Below are positions 22,382-33,320 of a DNA stretch of 64,000 bases, piece after piece (position 1 is the stretch's first letter; each line of letters starts with the position of its first letter). The position numbers and the translations under genes are program-made. Source of the stretch: Cadophora sp. MPI-SDFR-AT-0126 (Eukaryota; Ascomycota; Leotiomycetes; Helotiales; Ploettnerulaceae); NCBI GenBank assembly GCA_020747065.1, contig JAGMVK010000008.1:2666001-2730000 (forward strand), in the 5' to 3' direction. The notes under the pieces are model-generated. The model was not told the origin of the DNA. It did no database searches and saw nothing but the letters and a program-made list of their open reading frames with translations.

Positions 22382-23374
22382 GTGAGCAGAGAGGCCAAGG
22401 CGCAACTCTTACATTTCTTTCTTACTGCTTGCTTTGTTCTGTACCGTGTTGCAGCAACCGCAGATGCTTTGTTCCCCGAGAACCCCGAAGTAGGACTCGT
22501 CCATAGAATCGAACAGCGAGATGCCCTACAGAATTGCAAAGCCGTTCTCGTCGCCTTAAAAGCATCCGCTTCCTGCTCTTCGTTTGTGCCTATCGGACGG
22601 AACACCGCAACGGCAACAAGAACTGGAAGTTTGCAACTCACTACCGCCACTGTCACTCCACCGACTGTAACAACAATGACTACCACCACAATTACCAGTG
22701 CTGTCCCGATAAAGCGCGGGGGAGCCGCCGCAACGTGCTTGATCAAGAACTTCCCAGTCCTCAAGCCATTTGCTTGCGATGTCATTCGCGCGGCTTGTCT
22801 CTTATTTCTCAAGCCGGTTACAACGACTGTATGTCCCTGTCACCAAGGTGTCCTGATACTCCTTTTAACCTAACTGCTATTGCAGAAGACTACAACAATT
22901 CCTGGCAGCACGTCAACAATCGAAACCACCCTTGCCACCCCAACCGTAACAGAAGTAACAACTTCGACCGTCGCCCCAGGACCAGTCTGCAATTCTGGCA
23001 CGTTTAGTGACCCACCCAACATCGGAGAACTCAACTGCAATTGCGATTATGAGATCAGGTGCAATTCCAGAGTGGCACAAAACGCGGATCGCATAGACTT
23101 TCAGAACGATTACACAGCATGCGCAACAGAGTGTGATACATTCAGCGACTGCGCCTTCTTCAACGTCAACCAATCAACAAGCTCATGTTCGTTGTATGCA
23201 GGAAGTCTCGGGTCCACTGCCGAGCAGCAGGGATTTGTTATTGGCATCAGGGCGACCAATACATGTCGGCTAGATCCAGTGGGGGTTCCAATGCTTTTGA
23301 TTGTTCCATATCAATATAGGAGCTACTGGTTGTTCTTGCCCTTCAGATCATTTTGTCGTTGCATCGTAAATTAG
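22382..23374 (+). CDS. Secreted apple/PAN-like domain protein with Thr-rich linkers (start not found)
   Basis: Exon A (about 22382-22829) and exon B (22887-23374) join in phase across an intron with donor gtatgt and acceptor attgcag. Early sequence has a signal-like hydrophobic run (LLHFFLTACFVLYRVAATA). NCKAVLVALKASASCSSFVPI follows, typical of the head of fungal apple-domain proteins, then Thr-rich stretches (TVTTMTTTTITS, KTTTIPGSTSTIETT). The apple/PAN-like module has NIGELNCNCDYEIRC, YTACATECDTFSDCAFFNV, SCSLYAGSLG and GFVIGIRA. Such proteins are extracellular and bind protein or carbohydrate. The problem is the 5' end: the frame opens after TGA 22367 and has no ATG before the signal-like region, so either an upstream exon was missed or the start has been lost. 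The C-terminal 40 residues are not family-like and may be read-through of an intron. Confidence 0.6.
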
Positions 23375-23795
23375 CGTTTGGTGACTTTATATCGCAAAAA
23401 GACCGGTTAAGGGAAGCGAATGCAACAAATCCACCAAAAGGAAAATTCAATCCAATCTTCATCCGGTGGTGTCTACTTAATGGCTTGTAAGTCGTGGTTT
23501 TTAGGATAACTACGAGCTCAGCATTGCGAAGTCTGAGTATTTGAGACCGTGAGCCAAGTCTATGACACCCTTCTCGTGTCAGACGGCAGCCTAATCCAGC
23601 GGATAGAGATAATTCTCAACTTCATTTGATTATCACAGACCTCAAGTGGTCTATTTATCGTGCTAAAAAATAACCTCATGGTATGCGGACCACCAACATC
23701 GAATGAAAAGGTAATTCCCTTGCGAAGCATACAGTTTGGTTGTCGGCATTCTCCTGTCAAAGCTGGCCACGATTGCGAAACACAGCCACGGCAAA
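23375..23795. other. Spacer upstream of the hydrolase gene
   Basis: No gene seen; presumably the promoter of the hydrolase gene that follows on the same strand. Confidence 0.4.
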
Positions 23796-24758
23796 ATGGC
23801 TTCTTTCGATATCACAGACCAGTCCGGTCCGAAGCCAGAGCTTCATACACCAGACGTATTCCCAGAGCCCTTGATAATCCCACCAAAGCTCGAGCATCGC
23901 CAATCAATCATCATCCTCCATGGCCGAGGTTCATTCGCAGAAAAATTCGCTCCTCCGATGCTCGTGACCAAGGCAACAGGCACCCATGACACACTGCAGA
24001 CGGCTTTCCCTCACGCCAAAATCATCTTCCCAACTGCGTCTCGCAATCGCGCAACAATTTACAAGCGCTCGTATACGCATCAGTGGTTCGATAATTGGCA
24101 TCTGGAAAAGCACACGGAGAGACAGGATTTGATGACGAAGGGCTTGCGCAAGAGTGTGCTGTACATCCATTCACTTCTGCGACAAGAGATTGCAATAGTG
24201 GGAGCGGAGAATGTTGTCCTTTGGGGTCTCAGTCAAGGTTGTGCTACGGCTTTGACTGCGTTTCTTACCTGGGATGGGGAGCCTCTTGCTGCAGTTGTGG
24301 GCATGTCCGGATGGTTGCCTTTCGCCAATGTCATGCTTGATATGCTTGAAGAAAATGAGTCGGGAGATGATTGTTCACAGCAATATGATGATGACCCGTT
24401 CACACGCTCGGGTGACGAAGATGATGATCGACTGACGGTAGGGGACACATCTGTTCACCAGGATCCCGAATCAGCTTGCGCCATTCAGGCGGTTAATGCT
24501 CTCAGAGAAGAACTCGAGCTGAGTAAAACCCAACGGAATACGTTTCGAAATATTCCTATATTTCTAGGTCATGGGACGGAAGACGACAAAGTGAAAATTG
24601 GGCTAGGGAGAGAATCTGAGAAGTGTTTGCGATCGCTTGGGGCAAGGGTCCAGATGGTGGAATATGAGGGACTTGGCCATTGGTATTCGGAAGACATGTT
24701 CCGGGACATCTTTCTATTTCTGAAGGATGCACTAGAAATAGAAACATCAGAGGGATAG
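23796..24758 (+). CDS. Acyl-protein thioesterase/carboxylesterase-like hydrolase
   Basis: A single exon of 320 residues. ATG 23796 (MASFDITDQSG) is preferred to the upstream open frame because the family starts shortly before the first strand. The alpha/beta-hydrolase core shows SIIILHGRGSFAEKF (oxyanion region), the nucleophile elbow LWGLSQGCAT with Ser146, the acid in GHGTEDDKV (Asp263) and His295 in EGLGHWYSEDM. This set and order match the phospholipase/carboxylesterase family that includes acyl-protein thioesterase 1, which removes palmitate from proteins in the cytosol. An acidic insert (residues about 188-225, DDCSQQYDDDPF and GDEDDDR) makes it longer than the usual 220-240 residues. 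Substrate preference cannot be read. It stands alone, with no operon-like context. Confidence 0.85.
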   Translation: MASFDITDQSGPKPELHTPDVFPEPLIIPPKLEHRQSIIILHGRGSFAEKFAPPMLVTKATGTHDTLQTAFPHAKIIFPTASRNRATIYKRSYTHQWFDNWHLEKHTERQDLMTKGLRKSVLYIHSLLRQEIAIVGAENVVLWGLSQGCATALTAFLTWDGEPLAAVVGMSGWLPFANVMLDMLEENESGDDCSQQYDDDPFTRSGDEDDDRLTVGDTSVHQDPESACAIQAVNALREELELSKTQRNTFRNIPIFLGHGTEDDKVKIGLGRESEKCLRSLGARVQMVEYEGLGHWYSEDMFRDIFLFLKDALEIETSEG

Positions 24759-25118
24759 GTTCCAAGCTGGACGCAAAGGAACAGATCATGCTTCTGGCAG
24801 AGAAATTCCTACTTATTTACCATTCAAGGCGCACTGGCTCAAGGCTTGCATGCATACATTTCGTAGATTTTTTGTATCCATTGCTCGAGGTTTGCAGTGG
24901 GCTCTGACTCTGCTTCTCTGTACTGATACCTGGGGGTCTTTTTTAAGCATCTTATTGATACTGCTTCGGTCCGAGGAGAACTCCTTGATCATGTGATCTC
25001 AATGTTTTGTGAGCCTTTCGATTCGCAGAGATATCAGCTTGATTGGTAGGGTGCATCTTGTATGTACAGCCCGGTGTCCTAAATCCTGATGATTCCACCT
25101 CTAAAAACACCCAAAAGC
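24759..25118. other. Convergent 3' spacer
   Basis: Lies between the 3' ends of the plus-strand hydrolase and the minus-strand coiled-coil gene. No feature seen. Confidence 0.4.
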
Positions 25119-25764
25119 TCAAACCATCTCCCAAAAGTGCACTTCCATCTCCTCCCTCAAATCCCTAATCTTCTGCTGGTGAGCCAGCAACTCCTTTCTC
25201 TTCGCCGTCCTCTCCTGATCAGCAGCAACCCAGGCCCTATGTGCATCTCCAAATTCATCAGAGATGACCCTGCAAGCTGCACTCTTGTGAGCATCGTGGT
25301 CGCATAGAAACTGTATTGCGTTTGAGTGCTTGCTGTAGGACTCTTTTGCTTTTGGTTCTAGCTTCGCTAATTCGCTCTTCAGCACTTTGTCTTGCTCTTT
25401 AAGTGTGCATAATTGGCAGAATAGTTCGCCATTGCTATGCTTGAGTCGAGTGTCTGGTGTGCTTGTGGCTCCGTACTGGGAAGTGTAACCACTGTCCTGA
25501 GAGTTTTGTCGGGAATTGTGTCGCGGAAGAAGTAGAGGCTGCAAAGCGTCGATGTCCTGTTGGGGTGCTCCGGCAGGACGAGACATGTAATGTGACAATT
25601 CCAACCACTGTAGATAGTGTGTATGCCACCATTGGGAAGAAGAGAGATATATCGAGCTGGTCAGCCCCCCAGACCGAGAGTAGGAAAGAGAAGCAATATA
25701 ACATGAGGCAGATCATCAACTGTTCCTCAGCTGCTTGCTGTCTGTCCTCATCACCGGAGTCCAT
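25119..25764 (-). CDS. Small membrane protein with C-terminal coiled coil (array copy A)
   Basis: Exons 25606-25764 and 25119-25556 (minus) are joined by a 49-nt intron with acceptor caacag and give 198 residues. The N-terminus MDSGDEDRQQ is followed by two hydrophobic helices (LMICLMLYCFSFLLSVWG and ISLFFPMVAYTLSTVV). A polar linker (PRHNSRQNSQDSGYTSQYG) and a long charged helical region follow (LKEQDKVLKSELAKLEPKAK, RTAKRKELLAHQQKIRDLRE). The same layout of two membrane segments plus a coiled coil is seen in copy D at 30054-30836. No known domain is recognised. Orientation and spacing make it the first member of a minus-strand group of related small proteins. Function is unknown; membrane-tethered oligomerisation is only a guess from the architecture. 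Confidence 0.6.
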
Positions 25765-26876
25765 TTTGACGTTTAGGATCTTATATTGCGTCTCGATGTG
25801 GCGTCAAATTCGTTTTTCTGGGTTCGATTTCTGTGGTATGGAGAAATGGGGAGTCGGAAAAGGGCCATAAGTGTCGAAGTCGTCCCAAAGGAAGCTTTAC
25901 TTGCATCTGCAGTGTAGATATATTGTCGTAGAACATCTTGACCAGTCAAGCAGATTACCCGAGATGTGCGATGCAATTCATTGCAAAGTGTGCGTGTCGT
26001 CACAGTTCACGAAATGGAGTCCGGCTCTCGCTTACCATTCCTCATACGGCAGACTGACTATTCACCCCACCAAACACTTCAATATTCTTAGCGACAGGAG
26101 GGTCTAACAATGAGAGATTCGAGTCAATCCCGATTTACCTTCAACGGCAAGACCTCTTGGCTTTTAAAGTGCTGCCTGAAAGAACTTCGGAGTCACATAC
26201 GCAATTTTTCTATTCGTCCTGAAGCGCCTAAACTCCGGATTTCGATTACCACACAACGATGCCCCTTTCCAGTAACCTGCTATTCCCCCATAGATTGAAA
26301 ACACGGCAATCAAAGAGCAATCCTCAGATCAGACAGGTCAAAGCTTTAGAATTCGAGCAAATCAAACTCAGCCATATCACCTTGGAAGAGCATCCTGGCG
26401 AAGACACGACACGTATATTCTGTATCCAGTCAGCAAATAATTAGAGACTTTTGATCTATCTAGTACTGCACGCACCCGAAGAGGACTTTTTGTTTTTAAG
26501 GTATTGATGTAATCCTCCAGATAGCATAGTCTTGGACTTTGAGCTGTACCCATAGAGAATGCACAGAATCAGGGACACCAGGAAATATGTCCAGAAGAAG
26601 ATGTTGCTCCTCCATCGTCTCCACCAAGTGGTAATAGCTCCTGGTGGTATCACAGCAGTGAGTGTTAATGGCATAATGAATGGCGCATTTTGATATAACC
26701 AGTGGATATTGAGTTGTGTGTTTCTGGCGCCTCTTGAATTTTCGCGGAATGTGGGAACATGAGTTGGTGAACTTGATAATTGTTTGTGTCAAGCGAGGAC
26801 AGAAATGTACGCAAATGGCCACTAGAGGCCATCACCAGTTCTCTCTAGTGGCCAAGACTTTAGTTCGGTTTTCAAG
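25765..26876. other. Spacer with one possible small membrane ORF
   Basis: A minus ORF at 26456-26674 (72 codons) carries one strong hydrophobic helix (IFFWTYFLVSLILCILYGYS) after a basic stretch, resembling the membrane part of the array members, but lacks a coiled coil. It could be a fragment of another copy. Nothing else is seen. Confidence 0.35.
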
Positions 26877-27327
26877 CTAACGGCGCTTAGCCTTCATCTG
26901 AAGGATCTCCCTTTCGATTTCCCTCAAATTCCTCTGAAGCTGACGATGCTTAGCCTGTATCATTTGATACTTCCTCTCTGCCCTATTATATTCTCGTCTG
27001 CCTTCCTCTCCCCATCCAGCCTTGCCATAATTTGAAACTAACTCTTGGAACCGCAATTTAGCTTGATGCACTGACTGTAAAAGGCTCGTCTTCGATCGTG
27101 TCTAGTAGCTCTTCTCTCTGTGTGTATTAACCCCGCAATGTGTCGCAGCTCCCTTCTTCGGATGTATGGTCTCTCCTCACATCATCTTGGGTCGTCTCGG
27201 GTTCCTGCACAGGCGGCGGTGCTTTTGAGTATGGTGGAGGTTCGTCTGCAGCAATTGGTCCAGTTCCAACCGGAGTTTTTGAATCTGGATGTCGCTTCCA
27301 AGATTTACGTATCAATCCGCACAACAT
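26877..27327 (-). pseudogene. Decayed coiled-coil protein (array copy B)
   Basis: Starts with MLCGLIRKSWKRHPDS, closely matching MVWGILRKSRKSDSQ of copy C, and has the same proline-rich segment (DEPPPYSKAPPPV versus APPAYRPD). After SCDTLRG the frame hits TAA but continues in the same frame as YTQREELLDTIEDE, equivalent to EKIELLLAEKKRLLE in copy C. It then needs a one-base shift to enter HQAKLRFQELVSNYGKAG and the helical end (YNRAERKYQMIQAKHRQLQR) that stops at 26877. A single intron cannot explain the stop plus the shift, so this copy looks inactivated, although a more complex splice pattern is not fully excluded. Confidence 0.55.
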
Positions 27328-28508
27328 GGTGGCAACATAAGAATGAGTGCAACTCGGGCAAGATTTCGAGGGGCACGAGGAGATGGAAAATGTTAAGATA
27401 TACTTTGAAATAAAACCTCGTGGAATAGATGAATTTATTCATTGACGAGACGGGTGCAGCGTTCATATTTGTACCACGGGTCGCGCTTTGAGTTAGGTGC
27501 CCAAGCTGGAAACTAGAATTCATGGTCGTTATCCACAGATACAATTGCTGACTAAATACTTCTAAAAGTTGCCCGACCTTTTTTAAAACCTCTGATTTCA
27601 TCATCGACCCGCTTGAGCCCAAGTCCATTCCCATTCTGTGATTTTGCTAATTCTCATCATTTGTAAGTTAATGACCGTGCCATATTAGTTCCGATTAGTT
27701 CGAACAAGCTCTGTCTCCAGCTTCCTTCAACCCAGTAATCGACAATAAGTCATGTTTCTACTGCTTGCTAGATGTGATTGTAGCTATCCTTGATTTGGTT
27801 CCATAATTGATGGATTTCTCAGCAGCGGGAGATATCCTCCATCGAATTAGCGACACTCCGCAGGTGATAAGCACGTTGACACTGTTTTGGGGGGATCGGG
27901 TATGAGGTAATAAGGAAGAATGAGGAAGATCAAACTTCTTAACGTCAATATCACCTCGATCCATTGTAAGCCCAATCCTCTCGAATTCTGCCCACGATGT
28001 GTCTGATGCCGCCCCATTTTCCACCCGTCTTAGTGTTCATATACTTGTCGAAGGCCTCCTGCCCATTCAGTGCAGTGAGATCATATAGGTGTACTTGACT
28101 TCTGTTTCGCCTCTCTTTCAGTTCCTAGATTTTTTGCCATAAGCTCTTTTCATTTCATGGAGTGCGATTCGCTGAATATACTGACTTGATGACTATCGGT
28201 GAGTCTGGTGGAAGTACTTCTCCTGGGTGTCTCACTCAATTAAATTGTGGAAATGAAGTGTCTGGGTTGGGGGACATGGAGTGTGCCCCTTGGATCTGAA
28301 ATGGTTGTGTATTTGGAACCCTAGCAAACGAGGTCAGATGGACGATGATTCCAGACGGCAAGTAATGAGAAAACCACAAAGAGTTACCAGCCACAACTTG
28401 GAATTTTGGAACAACACCATGTTGAAGTATCATAGAAGAATCGTCACTTAGACCAAGCAGTCTATACACTAATTCAACTATGCTAAGATTGAACAAATAG
28501 CATCTTCT
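27328..28508. other. Spacer with a possible fifth, heavily decayed coiled-coil copy
   Basis: Around 27960-28150 (minus) a frame with several stops reads ELKERRNRSQVHLYDL and ALNGQEAFDKYM. This loosely follows the AEKKRLLE and EARLKQSEAWDRY spacing of copy C. Evidence is weak. The rest shows nothing. Confidence 0.3.
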
Positions 28509-29048
28509 TCAAGACTCCGTCTCTCCACTCTCTTTCCGTAAAGCCTTGATATCTAGTTCTATCCGTCTCAATCTCAACTGTGTTCTGTCTCTGACCTTTT
28601 CTAGCTTTCTACATACCACAGATGTCCGATCATATTCCTTTAGTGATTTCGTCCTACCAGACTCTTTGTAACGGTCCCAAGCTTCACTTTGTTTAAGCCT
28701 GGCTTCATCCATCGCGTATTCCTCTTCGTCTTCATTTTCCAACAGTCGTTTCTTCTCCGCGAGTAACAGCTCAATTTTCTCGGCCGTTGTCTTCTCCGGC
28801 ACTTCCTCGTCCTCACGCTCGTCATTGCCAGCCTTTTCCTCTGGCAGTTTTGTTGCATCAGGACGATATGCTGGCGGGGCTTCGGTAGAGGGTTGCTGGC
28901 GCTCATGCATTCTATTTGCTGAGGAATTTGAATTTTCCATTGCTGCCGAGTGTGTGACTTTGCTGGAGGAACTTTCTGCTTTTGAGGATTGATCTGTAGA
29001 GCCCTGAGAATCGGACTTCCTACTTTTGCGCAAGATACCCCACACCAT
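28509..29048 (-). CDS. Small soluble coiled-coil protein (array copy C)
   Basis: A single exon of 179 residues. ATG 29048 (MVWGILRKSRKSDSQ) is chosen because copy B starts the same way; the open frame upstream to 29201 is not shared. The first 70 residues are Ser/Asn-rich and disordered, with a proline patch (STEAPPAYRPD). An acidic patch (DEREDEEVPEK) follows, then a continuous charged helical region of about 100 residues (AEKIELLLAEKKRLLE, EARLKQSEAWDRYKES, KLEKVRDRTQLRLRRIELD). There is no membrane segment, unlike copies A and D. The family is not recognised. The basic N-terminal motif GILRKSRK could target membrane or nucleus, which is inference. It lies in the same orientation as the other array members. 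Confidence 0.6.
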   Translation of the reverse strand: MVWGILRKSRKSDSQGSTDQSSKAESSSSKVTHSAAMENSNSSANRMHERQQPSTEAPPAYRPDATKLPEEKAGNDEREDEEVPEKTTAEKIELLLAEKKRLLENEDEEEYAMDEARLKQSEAWDRYKESGRTKSLKEYDRTSVVCRKLEKVRDRTQLRLRRIELDIKALRKESGETES

Positions 29049-30053
29049 CGTGACCTTGATTGTGTGGTTTGAAAAGACTGATTTGGGATATGATATTGAA
29101 CCGTGTGAGGAGTTTGTAAGATCGGGAAATTGGGCTTTCTTAAATAATGTGTTTGTGAGGTAAGATTGTATGGCAACTTGGTGTGGAGCATGGCGTCCCA
29201 TTAGCGTGATTTAACAAAACTCCGTCAAAGTTCCAGAAGAATTCTAAAACCCATCCCTTCACTTTTTGTCCTTTTAGAAAGACGGGGAACCAAAAGAGTA
29301 CTGTTTGTGGTTGTTCATGATTTCATATGGTTATCAAATCCTGCAATCACAAAAGTAGCTGCATTTAATCCGCAGTCAAAACTCCACCTGCAGCATTATT
29401 CCACCGCTTGCCAATTCACAGAATGGCATTACCCTTATGGAAATGTGTGTAATGACTCAAGTCAGCCGTTCCTTTTATCTGCCTTCTCCATCACTGATGT
29501 TCAATTCTATCTGTCTCAGTCGCAGCTTCTTCCGAATCTTGACACCAACTAGACTCTGATAGCGCAAATTTGCCTTTCGACACTTCTTAGCATTTCATTA
29601 CGTCAATCATATAATGTACTTGTCACTAACGTCCCTTCAGCTGATGCGAGCCTAATCTCTCCTCCAAGTTTTTTCCCCTTCACCTTCCATCACTTGAGCA
29701 TTCTTTCTTTCGAGCTGCTATGTCAATCCCTTTGCGACAACATCTTTCCTCGCTAAGAGAGTCGCGTGTCTATTTCGGTAGATGGAATTCTGCAGTCATT
29801 CAGCAAGTCGCCGGACGAACACCCTCTCTCCGTTAGAGACTGACACTTTGCTTTCATCCTAAATCTGGAGATAGCTTCTAAACCATGATTGTGGGATTGT
29901 GGGTGCTAACGACGAACCGAACATATTCCTGTGCGCTGACGTCAAAGCGAAACGTCATACCAGACTGCATGTCTCGGTACCACCCTCCAATTCCAGTATC
30001 TAGATAGAGTTTTATGCAAATATACACCTCTAATACATATAATTCAATTCTAA
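29049..30053. other. Spacer between array copies C and D
   Basis: No gene recognised. A plus ORF at 29307-29552 has no motif. Confidence 0.4.
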
Positions 30054-30836
30054 CTATCCTTTCCTTCCCACCTCATCCCCCTCACTCCCCTCAACCAGCG
30101 TCTCCCCACTCCCCCTCCAATCCTCCTTCTCCATCTCCAATCCCATCTCCCTCTCTGCCCTCACCATCCCCTCCAACCTCCCAATTTCACTCACCAACCC
30201 CATCAAAATCTCCTCCTTCTCCTTATGCACCTTCAAAACATCACTATACATCTGCCTAGCCTTCAAGTACGTCGCCTGACCCACACACCTGTCACTTCCA
30301 GGTCCTGTGTCGGCGCCGCGGAGATGGGCGAAGTAAAATTCCATTGCAGCACGCTTCATTTCAGATTGAAACTCGACAACCAAGAAAGAATCAGCTAGTC
30401 CCGTAGTTAAGGCCTCCTTTTTGGCCTTGAGGCTGTCCAATTGGGGCGTAGTTGAATCGATGGCTGGTTCGAAGAAGTCGGGGAATTTTGTAGGCGGTGT
30501 AGTTGGTGGTGAGATACCGGGTTGCTCTTGACATTCGACTGCCGTATGACATGTTGACTTTATGCCTTCTCTATTTTTCTCTTCGTTCTGGTATGCAGGT
30601 ACGGACTTGGGAATAACTTGCAAGTGTTCTGTCGTCTGATTGACTGCCAAGATCTCGCTTCTCTCCGATTTGGCTTGTAGATGCACAATGCTGCAGACAA
30701 GAAGCCAACAACCTACGATCATCCCACAGTCGATCATAAGGAGTCCACCAGAACGTAGTTGAAGAGTAGTGAGGTGGCATAGCGATATTGTGCTCAGTGC
30801 CAAGATGGACATCTTGGCCCATGCTGAGAAGTCCAT
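30054..30836 (-). CDS. Membrane protein with C-terminal coiled coil (array copy D)
   Basis: A single exon of 260 residues from ATG 30836. Two hydrophobic segments open the protein (KMSILALSTISLCHLTTLQL and MIDCGMIVGCWLLVCSIVHL). A long polar linker with prolines (PGISPPTTPPTKFPDFFEPA) follows, then a charged helical half (PQLDSLKAKKEALTTGL, KVHKEKEEILMGLVSEIGRL, MVRAEREMGLEMEKED). The architecture equals copy A. It has one possible disulfide pair and no known domain. With copies A-C it forms a minus-strand group within 6 kb. Function is unknown. Confidence 0.6.
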   Translation of the reverse strand: MDFSAWAKMSILALSTISLCHLTTLQLRSGGLLMIDCGMIVGCWLLVCSIVHLQAKSERSEILAVNQTTEHLQVIPKSVPAYQNEEKNREGIKSTCHTAVECQEQPGISPPTTPPTKFPDFFEPAIDSTTPQLDSLKAKKEALTTGLADSFLVVEFQSEMKRAAMEFYFAHLRGADTGPGSDRCVGQATYLKARQMYSDVLKVHKEKEEILMGLVSEIGRLEGMVRAEREMGLEMEKEDWRGSGETLVEGSEGDEVGRKG

Positions 30837-33026
30837 CCGAAGCAGAGGAAAAGCTGCGACAGGGTTATGCTCTCCACATTACTTTGTAGTGACAAAGACA
30901 TACAGTTTGTAGAGGGTCATCTGACCTCTAGTTGGATTCAAGTGTGCACGCTCTAGTGACGAAACTGTACTCCGTCAATTGGGAGCTAACTACGCCGGTT
31001 GAGCTTCAAAAAATTAAGCGAGCTCATTTAGGCATGCCCTAACTTCATTGCATGATTTCCACAAGGTTCAAACCCTAACCAGCAGTGAATCTCTCACGTT
31101 CTGTATAACTTCTGTCCTTGTGTAGTAAGAAGCACCCTGTAAAGAGACGAATTATCGGGACTTCGAATTCAAGAGACCCTTGATCTGAAATATATCAAAA
31201 TCTGTTAATTCAGTCCCTATCTTATATCACTAGGCGCGCCCTGACTTCAGACGGATCTATGGCTTAGGTACTTCAATACTCTTCTAAGTACTTTTGCTAT
31301 TCTCTTACCCTTTCTGCACCGAGAAACTCATGTAGCTGTTGATTATACTGTCCGTCATTTCGTTCATGTTGTTGATCACCACTCTCCCGCCTTGACAAAT
31401 CGCCACTGTTGGATATTCCTTTTGTGTTGGAGTACATAGGGAAAAACTTTCATTTTCAGTAAGCTCAATTTGGCTCCAAACTTTTAATCAGATGAGCCAT
31501 GAGTGCAGGCATTTGTATTTCGAGACGGCAGTTTCAGAGGAGTTTGGCGACTGCTAGCCATGATTTTAAGAAGAGAGAATACTTCAATTTACCTATTAAT
31601 GCTAAATGCTAAAGAGAAGTATAGCTAGTGCTATTGGAATGTAGCGAGGGAATCAAATTATATCATATCCTGCTAAGCTATCCATCAAACGGCTGGCCGT
31701 GGCATCATGTGGACATCCTTCCCTACAATCACAACTGATTCTGCGGCTTATCGCAAACTAAAGGACCGCAGCTGGCTTTAGTCAATCGGGGTTAAAATGA
31801 CTAATCAGTGCTTAAGGTTACCAACAGGGAATATTCCACGGATCGTGATGCTCTCAAACTGGCCAATCGCAAGAACGGATCAATTAAGCGAATCGATGAT
31901 GCCCTCAAATTCTAAATCAACAACACCCCGTATCAAAAGTGGCCCTTCGACCCTCAAGTAACGGGCATCTAGAATCCATCCACCTGCTCAAATTTCTTTG
32001 TTACACACAGCAAATCTATCCGCACCTCCAACATCCCACCCACCATAAAAGAACTCAGTCCACAAAACCCTTCCCCCCATTCTGCCTCTCAATCCTCTAT
32101 CCATCAACACCATTCATCTTCATAACCACCCACCCAGACCAAAGACTCCCACCCCACCCCCAAACCCACCCCAAAATCAACCCCATCCATACCTCCACCT
32201 TCTAGCTCAGCAATCTCTACATACATACCAGGTGTCTCGAAGCCGAAGCCAATTCCATCCCACGATCAACCTCCTTTAGACTACCTACGGACTTGAGTTC
32301 TAGCATCTCTTCTCTTCTCGACGTATATCTACTAGAAACACCTAGCCTTCAAATTCATCCTCCTGAACCCCATCTCAAAGCGACTCTGCCCAATACCCAT
32401 TGAGACCAGAGAAAGCCACAAGCCATCCCTTCCTTTCTCTACCTCGCCACGACACTGCTCCCTAAAACCTTCCTTAAGTTAACCAACAAACCATAACGAA
32501 TAACGAGATGTATTCCAAACACTTCCCTTCACTTCCCTCCTTAACTTCCAAACTTCCCAACCTTCCAAGACAATTCCGACCCCTCAAAAACCACAAAAGA
32601 GAAGGATGTGGCACGAATCTTAATCTAGAACCACACGTCTCAAGAAACAAAGCACCACTATCCCAATCCCAATCCCACATCCAACTCAACTTCCACCCAA
32701 GCATCGTTATTCCACCACCCAACTAAAACGACTCAAAAATTCTGTCTCAGATCATTCTTCCATCTTCCCTTCCTTCCAGACCATTCAGGTAGTAGATAAA
32801 AACAACTACTAAGCCCTATTGTCTCAAGGGAGAAACACAGAAAATGATCGACTGATATATAAACTCTGAAATCTCCTTATACCTGGCTCTGTCAACATCC
32901 AACCACCACCAACAGCGGGCCTCACTTCCAGATCACGATTATCAAGGACCATCACCACGTGCCGCCACACAACCCTGCCCAGCAACCCAGCAACCCAACA
33001 CAAACACACCCACCATCTCCAAAAAC
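30837..33026. other. Long spacer; right half strongly C-rich on the plus strand
   Basis: 30.8-31.9 kb is AT-rich and empty. From about 31940 to 33020 the plus strand becomes very rich in C and A and poor in G, giving low-complexity ORFs (Pro/His/Thr/Ser-rich) on the plus strand that I do not accept as genes. This leads into the small membrane ORF at 33027. Confidence 0.5.
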
Positions 33027-33320
33027 ATGGCACCCCCACCGTGACAAGCCCCAACCCAAGCAACCCAAGCAACCGCATCAACCATACCAGACCCCACTTA
33101 CACCATCATCCTCCACGGGGCCGCCACCGCTCTTGGCCTCATCATGGTGGTCCAAAGCATCTTCGTGATGGCCTTTACCCTTTCTTCCACATTCCTCGGC
33201 GGTCTCTTCATCGCCTGCTTCATTTCCTACCTCATGATACAGACTGTAGTCTCGGCGTACAGGATTGGGTGTGTGCATGGTAAGCGGATGAGATGGCGGA
33301 GGAGAGAAAGGCTTGGATGA
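33027..33320 (+). pseudogene. Small two-helix membrane protein with an opal codon at position 6
   Basis: ATG 33027 starts MAPPP, then TGA at 33042, then 91 further codons in the same frame to TGA 33318. The continuation has an Ala/Thr/Gln-rich start (QAPTQATQATASTIPD), two hydrophobic helices (ILHGAATALGLIMVVQSIFV and FLGGLFIACFISYLMIQTVV) and a basic tail (GKRMRWRRRERLG). Codon choice in the helices strongly prefers C in the third position, as in real genes nearby. An intron that removes TGA and keeps frame could not be found. It may be a gene with a premature stop (CGA to TGA would do it), a read-through case, or a gene with a different unseen start. The family is not recognised. Confidence 0.5.

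Noticed and set aside
22534..23007. 157-codon plus ORF in another frame of the apple-domain gene
   Set aside because: Basic, His/Asn-rich translation is a shadow of the Thr-rich linker.
31060..31085. tRNA-like B-box (GGTTCAAACC)
   Set aside because: Flanking bases cannot form a T stem and no A-box lies at the right distance.
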